Shown: one piece after another, positions 14,610 through 18,868 of the stretch
Numbering within the stretch: the stretch's first letter is position 1
Layout of the letters: each line of letters begins with the position of its first letter
Origin: JANMZR01 sp031383555
Lineage (GTDB): Bacteria > Bacteroidota > Bacteroidia > Cytophagales > Spirosomataceae
NCBI GenBank assembly: GCA_031383555.1
Contig: JANMZR010000139.1
Span: forward strand, 1 to 18,868
DNA: 18,868 nucleotides
Direction of reading: 5' to 3'
Position numbers and translations under genes: made by a program
The notes under the pieces: model-generated
Seen by the model: only the letters and a program-made list of their open reading frames with translations
What the model was told of the DNA's origin: nothing
The model's database searches: none

Positions 14610-17416
14610 TCAAAGTAAAAAAAGACCCCTTCCGTCAGCCGACTACGTCAGGCAGCCACCTTCCCCAAGGAAGGATTTTCGCTCCGCAATTTACGGGAGC
14701 GCTAAATCCCCCTCTTGGAGGGGTGCCTAACGCTGTCGGCGGGGTGGGGCTTTCTCGAAATGTAGTTGGTGAGGACAATAAATACGGCCAAGCGTTGAAA
14801 CACCCCTTCCGTCAGCCGACTGCGTCAGGCTGCCACCTTCCCGAGGGAAGGATTTGGGCGTGGAAATTTACGACAAAGCAAAATCCCCCTCTTTGGAGGG
14901 TAAGCAAGTACGAGCGTACGAAGTTTACGAGCGCTAGCTCTGACGTAGTCGGCGGGGTGGGTAATTCAGGAAAAGTATTTGGTGAGGACACCAATTATAG
15001 CCAAGGTGCTGCCTTTCCGGACCCTAGTATGCGTTCACGCAGAACGCCTTCTGAACTGCTTTGCCCAGTTAGTGATATAAATCTTCATAGTCCATTTGGC
15101 TTTTTATTCGTTTTATCTTTTACCTTATTTTTAACCTCTTGTTCCATCACAAAAAACCTTCCCAAAGGTGAAAGTCTTTATATTGGGGCAACCGTAAAAG
15201 TGGTAGCCGATTCAACCATTAGCAAAAAAGAAATTAAGAGAATTGAAGAAAAATTAGTCGATTTTGTAAGACCAAAACCCAACTCGAAACTGCTAGGCAT
15301 AAAATATAAGCTCTGGTTTTATAATTTGTTTGGTGAGCCGAAACGTGAAAAAGGATTCAAGTATTTTTTTAGAAAAAGATTTGGCGAACCGCCTGTTTTG
15401 GCCAGTAAAAGTGTGACTTTAGCCAATGCAAAGCAAATTGAATTTTTATTGAACAATGAAGGCTATTTCCGATCCACAGCCACTGGTGATTTAGTAGAAA
15501 AAAGGCGAAAGTCAACTGCAAAATATACTGCCTTCGTGCAAAAAAGACATTATTTTGATAGTGTTACTTATTTTAAGGATAGCAGTACTTTGGGAAGAAT
15601 ATTTTACAACTCTCAAAAAACATCACTGCTAAAAACAGGTGAGCCCTACCGTTTTGAACTCATATTAGCAGAAAGAGTTCGGATTGCTAACCTGCTGAAG
15701 CAGAGAGGTTTTTATTATTTTCAAGCCGAAAATATTATAGTAAAAGCAGATAGTTCTGTTGGCAACAAAGTAAATATTTGGGTGGAAATAAAATCAAATA
15801 CAGCCCAATCATCGTTAAAAGCTTACCATATAAATGAGGTGCATGTACTTGCTGATTATGGCGAAATTATTTTGGCAGATAGCTTGAAAAAACCAAGCTA
15901 TGAACTGAACTATAATGGAATAAAAATTCAGGATAAAACTGGTACATTTAGCCCAAAAGTATTCACTGAAGCCATTGGTTTTAGGCCTGGAAGCCGCTAT
16001 AATACAAATGTGCAAGATGTTTCTATTTCAAGATTGATTAATCTCAATGGCAATTTCAAGTTTGTAAAAAACAGCTTCAGTTTAGTGCCGAGATCAGACT
16101 CCGCCTTGCTTGATGCCTTTTATTATTTAACGCCAATCAAAGCCAAATCAGTAGTTGCTGAGGTGAATGGCGTTACAAAATCAAATAATTTCACGGGCAT
16201 AAATTTGAGTGTTTCGTGGTTGAATAGAAATACCTTTCGTGGTGCTGAGCTGCTAAAAATAACTGCCACAACTGGCCTCGACTTTCAGGTAGCTGGCATT
16301 AGCAAAACGCTTGGGCCTATAAATACATATCGCTATGCTTTAGAAACGAGTATTTCGATTCCCCGCTTTGTAATTCCTTTTATAAAAGTAAGTCCCATAA
16401 AAAACCAAGCATTACCCAAAACAAATATGGCCATCGGCTACGATTTATTCAAACGGGGTAGTTATTATGATTTAACTTCACTAAGAACTTCATTGAGTTA
16501 TGCTTGGAAGCAAAATAGCAAATTGGAGCATTCCTATACACCCGCTTCTGTAAATTTGGTAAAAGCAAGTAATATATCTGAGGCATTTAATGATGATATT
16601 TTTCGAAGCGAAAACCCAATAGCACTTTTACAATTGTTGGATAATAAATTGATTATGAGCTCGGCCTATACTATTGCCTTTTCGCCTACATTTAACAAAA
16701 ATTCGAGACATACTTTTTCAATTACAGGAGGCTTGGAAACTGCTGGAAATTTAGCCAGTTTACTTTTAAAATTAAACCAAAAAAACGATTCTATTAGAAC
16801 TGTTCTTGGTGTTGCTTATGCTCAATATGCCCGATTGGACGCATATTTTAGGTATGGATACACCTTAAACAAGGGCTTGAAAATAGCCAACAGATTTTTG
16901 ATTGGCTATGGAATACCATATGGCAATTCCAATATTTTACCCTCCATAAAACAATACGCTGCGGGGGGCAACAACAGTATTCGGGCATTTGTAGCACGAG
17001 GTATTGGGCCAGGCAATTACCTTTCGACTGGTGATATTGGCAGCCAATTTTTGGGTAGCCAAATGGGCGATATTAAGTTGGAAGTCAATACTGAACTAAG
17101 AGCTAAATTCAACAAATATATCAATGGCGCTTTTTTTATTGATGCTGGCAATGTATGGATGAACAAAGACGCCCAAAGTTATGGAAAAGATGCGGTTTTC
17201 GGTAAAAAATTTTACAACCAAATTGCTGTAGGTACAGGTATTGGTTTACGGCTTGATTTCAGTTATTTGATACTCCGCTTTGACCTTGCTACACCTGTAC
17301 GAAAGCCCTATTTAGAAGAAGGAAAACGTTGGGTTTTAGGAGATTTTAACCTAGGAAATAAAGCATGGCGAAATGAAAACTTAGTACTGAATGTGGCTGT
17401 GGGTTATCCTTTTTGA
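14606..17416 (+). CDS. tamL: TamL, Omp85-family lipoprotein partner of TamB, with repeat-derived N-terminal insert
   Basis: The open frame is 936 codons, beginning in an ATGA overlap with tamB. From residue ~165 it reads as a Bacteroidota TamL. A hydrophobic core F-G-F-L-F-V-L-S-F-T-L-F-L ends in lipobox L-T-S-C (Cys179). Then comes S-I-T-K-N-L-P-K-G-E, POTRA-like alpha/beta repeats to ~480, and a C-terminal barrel with G-G-N-N-S-I-R-A-F (787-795, the position of the Omp85 R-G-F motif), A-R-G-I-G-P-G, a D-A-G-N-V-W strand and terminal Phe. Residues ~7-163 are not TamL: they are translated from two palindromic repeat units. The only other ATG before the signal core is at 15029 (residue 142), which would give a 37-residue signal peptide. 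Which start is used is unresolved. TamL is the lipid-anchored TamA equivalent of this phylum. Confidence 0.88.
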   Translation: MIKVKKDPFRQPTTSGSHLPQGRIFAPQFTGALNPPLGGVPNAVGGVGLSRNVVGEDNKYGQALKHPFRQPTASGCHLPEGRIWAWKFTTKQNPPLWRVSKYERTKFTSASSDVVGGVGNSGKVFGEDTNYSQGAAFPDPSMRSRRTPSELLCPVSDINLHSPFGFLFVLSFTLFLTSCSITKNLPKGESLYIGATVKVVADSTISKKEIKRIEEKLVDFVRPKPNSKLLGIKYKLWFYNLFGEPKREKGFKYFFRKRFGEPPVLASKSVTLANAKQIEFLLNNEGYFRSTATGDLVEKRRKSTAKYTAFVQKRHYFDSVTYFKDSSTLGRIFYNSQKTSLLKTGEPYRFELILAERVRIANLLKQRGFYYFQAENIIVKADSSVGNKVNIWVEIKSNTAQSSLKAYHINEVHVLADYGEIILADSLKKPSYELNYNGIKIQDKTGTFSPKVFTEAIGFRPGSRYNTNVQDVSISRLINLNGNFKFVKNSFSLVPRSDSALLDAFYYLTPIKAKSVVAEVNGVTKSNNFTGINLSVSWLNRNTFRGAELLKITATTGLDFQVAGISKTLGPINTYRYALETSISIPRFVIPFIKVSPIKNQALPKTNMAIGYDLFKRGSYYDLTSLRTSLSYAWKQNSKLEHSYTPASVNLVKASNISEAFNDDIFRSENPIALLQLLDNKLIMSSAYTIAFSPTFNKNSRHTFSITGGLETAGNLASLLLKLNQKNDSIRTVLGVAYAQYARLDAYFRYGYTLNKGLKIANRFLIGYGIPYGNSNILPSIKQYAAGGNNSIRAFVARGIGPGNYLSTGDIGSQFLGSQMGDIKLEVNTELRAKFNKYINGAFFIDAGNVWMNKDAQSYGKDAVFGKKFYNQIAVGTGIGLRLDFSYLILRFDLATPVRKPYLEEGKRWVLGDFNLGNKAWRNENLVLNVAVGYPF
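14626..14749. repeat. GC-rich palindromic (REP-like) repeat unit 1, inside tamL 5' end
   Basis: The unit begins CCCCTTCCGTCAGCCGACT. It contains hairpin CCTTCC-CCAA-GGAAGG (14659-14674), a GCTCC/GGAGC stem (14681-14685 and 14696-14700) and hairpin CCCCTC-TTG-GAGGGG (14709-14723), and ends GTCGGCGGGGTGGGG (14735-14749). The start and end arms are themselves imperfectly complementary, so the whole unit could fold as one arrow-like structure. This is the kind of dispersed palindromic repeat seen between genes in many Bacteroidota genomes, from my memory of such sequences. It is much richer in G and C than its surroundings. Confidence 0.85.
14803..14961. repeat. GC-rich palindromic (REP-like) repeat unit 2, inside tamL 5' end
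   Basis: It repeats unit 1 at an offset of 177 bp: same opening CCCCTTCCGTCAGCCGACT, hairpin CCTTCCC-GA-GGGAAGG (14836-14851), hairpin CCCTC-TTTG-GAGGG (14887-14900) and closing GTCGGCGGGGTGGG (14948-14961). Relative to unit 1 it carries about 35 extra bases near 14901-14946, including CGAGCGTACGAAG. Downstream copies of a shared tail follow both units: GTTGGTGAGGACAATAAATA after unit 1 and TTTGGTGAGGACACCAATTA after unit 2. Confidence 0.85.
14979..15047. repeat. flanking hairpins of the repeat insert
   Basis: Downstream of unit 2 there are two more perfect hairpins. TTGGTG-AGGA-CACCAA (14979-14994) belongs to the shared tail of the repeat. GCGTTC-ACGCA-GAACGC (15031-15047) begins at the last base of the internal ATG at 15029. 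Both are still GC-richer than the tamL body and lie within the open frame. A hairpin just after the internal ATG could hinder initiation there. Confidence 0.6.
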
Positions 17417-17534
17417 GGGTAAAAATATGATTTTTTTAGAAACCAACAATATTGAATCCATGTATTTTTCAAATTAGCAAACGTATAAGGTTATGCAATT
17501 GCATTTATTTTTCAAAATTTTAAAAAAAATAATA

Positions 17535-18038
17535 ATGAAAAAGTTCACAATTATAGTATCGCTCTTTTTAATTGCCAATTCAAGTATAATTGGGCAAGGC
17601 AACTTACCAAAGGGTAAAAATCAATTGAATGTAGGCATTGGGCTTTCTGAATTTGGTACTCCCATTTATTTGGGCATCGACCATGGTTTGGCAAAAGATT
17701 TTACACTAGGTGGCGAAATATCTTTCAGGGGTTACCGTGAAAATTGGCGCAACAAATATTATAGGCATAATATCACAGAAATTTCAGGAAATGTAAATTA
17801 CCATTTTAATAGTGTTATAAATATACCTCGCAAATGGGATGTATACGGTGGGCTAAATGTAGGTTTTGTGGTATGGTCTTCTCCAAATGATTATGGTGGC
17901 GACAACACCTCTGGGCTTGGCCTTGGTGCACAAATAGGCGCTCGGTATTATCTAAGCAATAAAGTGGGATTAAACCTCGAATTTGGGAGTGGAAGCGCCT
18001 ATTATGGAGGAAAATTCGGTTTGACATTTAAGTTGTAG
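17535..18038 (+). CDS. small outer-membrane beta-barrel protein
   Basis: I chose the ATG at 17535 because it follows an A-rich leader and starts a Sec signal peptide (M-K-K-F-T-I-I-V-S-L-F-L-I-A-N-S-S-I-I-G-Q, cut near residue 21). An in-frame ATG at 17493 would put 14 unlike-signal residues in front. The 167-aa precursor has glycine- and aromatic-rich alternating strands (N-V-G-I-G-L-S-E-F-G, V-N-Y-H-F-N-S, V-Y-G-G-L-N-V-G-F-V-V-W, L-G-A-Q-I-G-A-R-Y-Y-L-S, L-N-L-E-F-G-S-G-S-A-Y-Y-G-G) and ends F-G-L-T-F-K-L, as expected of an eight-stranded outer-membrane barrel. It lies 118 bp after tamL on the same strand and may have its own promoter. No specific ligand or role is visible. Confidence 0.85.
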   Translation: MKKFTIIVSLFLIANSSIIGQGNLPKGKNQLNVGIGLSEFGTPIYLGIDHGLAKDFTLGGEISFRGYRENWRNKYYRHNITEISGNVNYHFNSVINIPRKWDVYGGLNVGFVVWSSPNDYGGDNTSGLGLGAQIGARYYLSNKVGLNLEFGSGSAYYGGKFGLTFKL

Positions 18039-18101
18039 CGTTAATACAAAAAAGAAAATTAATTTATACAAACTTCATTTAACTCACAGTGAAAAAATAT
18101 T

Positions 18102-18868
18102 ATGCGACTAAGAATCAATGATTATGGAAATTTATTAAAGTCGGCTTATAATGAGTGGAACAAAAAAGATCCTTTTCGTCAGAGTGCTGTAATTGCCTAT
18201 TATGCCATTTTTAGCATTCCTGGGCTATTAATCCTTGTTATTACTATAGTAGGTTATTTTTTTGATAAAGAGGCAATAAGCAAAAATATTTTAGCTCAAA
18301 TTACTGGTACAATGGGTGCTGATATTTCAGAACAAATTCAACAAATGCTTTTAAATGCAAGTAAAACCAAAAACACTGTTTGGGGTTCATTAATTGGTAT
18401 TGGCACCATTCTTTTAGGAGCAACAGGTGTATTTGTGGAATTACAAATAACATTAAATGCAATATGGGAAGTAAAAGTTGTACCAAGTAAGGGCTTCTCT
18501 ACTTTTTTAAAATCTAGACTTTTTTCATTTGGATTAATTTTGGCGGTAGCATTTTTATTAATGGTATCATTGGTAATTTCCACAGCCATTTCTTGGGCAA
18601 ATGAACAAATGATAGTTTATTTGCCTCAATTTACAATAGTGATTTTCAATATTATAAATGTTGCATTTTCAATAGCTGTAATTTCAATGCTTTTTGCCTT
18701 AATGTTCAAAATATTACCAGATGCTAAAATAAAGTGGAACCATGTATGGTTGGGAGCGCTTATTACAAGCTTTTTATTTACATTAGGCAAGAATGGACTT
18801 GCCTATTATTTTAGTCAAGCAAAACCTGGCTCAGTTTATGGTGCCGCTGGCACTATAATTTTAATGCT
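18102..18868 (+). CDS. YihY/BrkB family inner-membrane protein (3' truncated by window edge)
   Basis: An open frame from the ATG at 18102 to the window end, 255 codons without a stop. The start M-R-L-R-I-N-D-Y is followed by the family hallmark D-P-F-R-Q-S-A-V-I-A-Y-Y-A-I-F-S-I-P-G-L. Then come several membrane helices, a W-G-S-L-I-G-I-G-T-I-L-L-G-A-T-G-V-F-V-E-L-Q segment, N-A-I-W-E-V, L-P-D-A-K-I-K-W-N-H-V-W-L-G-A, and A-K-P-G-S-V-Y-G-A-A-G near the cut. These match the YihY/virulence factor BrkB (UPF0761) family of multi-helix inner-membrane proteins. Its biochemical role is not settled. It starts 63 bp after the barrel gene; the C-terminal part lies beyond the window. Confidence 0.93.
   Translation, partial: MRLRINDYGNLLKSAYNEWNKKDPFRQSAVIAYYAIFSIPGLLILVITIVGYFFDKEAISKNILAQITGTMGADISEQIQQMLLNASKTKNTVWGSLIGIGTILLGATGVFVELQITLNAIWEVKVVPSKGFSTFLKSRLFSFGLILAVAFLLMVSLVISTAISWANEQMIVYLPQFTIVIFNIINVAFSIAVISMLFALMFKILPDAKIKWNHVWLGALITSFLFTLGKNGLAYYFSQAKPGSVYGAAGTIILM

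Noticed and set aside
14812..14994. 60-aa minus-strand open frame over the tamL repeats
   Set aside because: It exists because the palindromic repeats are GC-rich and stop-poor on both strands; no leader or protein features.
17493..17504. Perfect 12-bp palindrome ATGCAATTGCAT before the barrel gene
   Set aside because: A single short site with no second copy in the window; chance is likely, and an operator cannot be supported.

Overview
The window is low-GC DNA from a member of the Bacteroidota. The evidence is A-rich leaders without Shine-Dalgarno sequences in front of ATG-AAA-AAA starts, many short Sec or lipoprotein signal peptides, DUF4382 and DUF6799 proteins, and a TamB plus lipoprotein-type TamL pair. 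A Chitinophagales or Sphingobacteriales relative is a reasonable guess but is not proven here. No rRNA, tRNA, CRISPR array or intact transposase was seen.

Layout. 1-462 (+): the C-terminal end of a LytTR response regulator, cut by the window edge. 546-1843 (-): a tight four-gene operon read YtxH-like, two-TM holin-X-like, unknown 128-aa protein, and an isolated sigma-70 region-2-like domain. 1844-2123: a 280-bp gene-free stretch with nested inverted repeats and a possible promoter. 2124-5830 (-): a GT4-type glycosyltransferase with a large helical C-terminal domain, a GH130 enzyme, and a 53-aa membrane peptide whose stop overlaps the GH130 start. 5853-6633 (-): a graveyard holding the C-terminal end of an outer-membrane barrel protein, the first ~48 codons of a second GH130, and a frameshifted second copy of the membrane peptide. 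6633-7806 (-): a DUF6799 protein and a DUF4382 lipoprotein. From 8044 all genes are on +: an M48 metalloprotease lipoprotein, an unknown secreted protein, TamB, TamL, a small outer-membrane barrel, and a YihY/BrkB membrane protein cut by the right edge.

How the parts fit. The left half looks like stress and carbohydrate accessory genes. The right half is an envelope-biogenesis block: a periplasmic protease, TamB spanning the periplasm, and its Omp85 partner TamL. The most unusual feature is at the 5' end of tamL. Two tandem GC-rich palindromic repeat units (177-bp spacing) sit inside the reading frame, apparently between the charged n-region and the hydrophobic core of the lipoprotein signal peptide, and about 471 bp (157 codons) remain open. 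Second in interest are the orphan sigma region-2 domain in the YtxH operon and the relic tandem duplication of the small-peptide/GH130 module.
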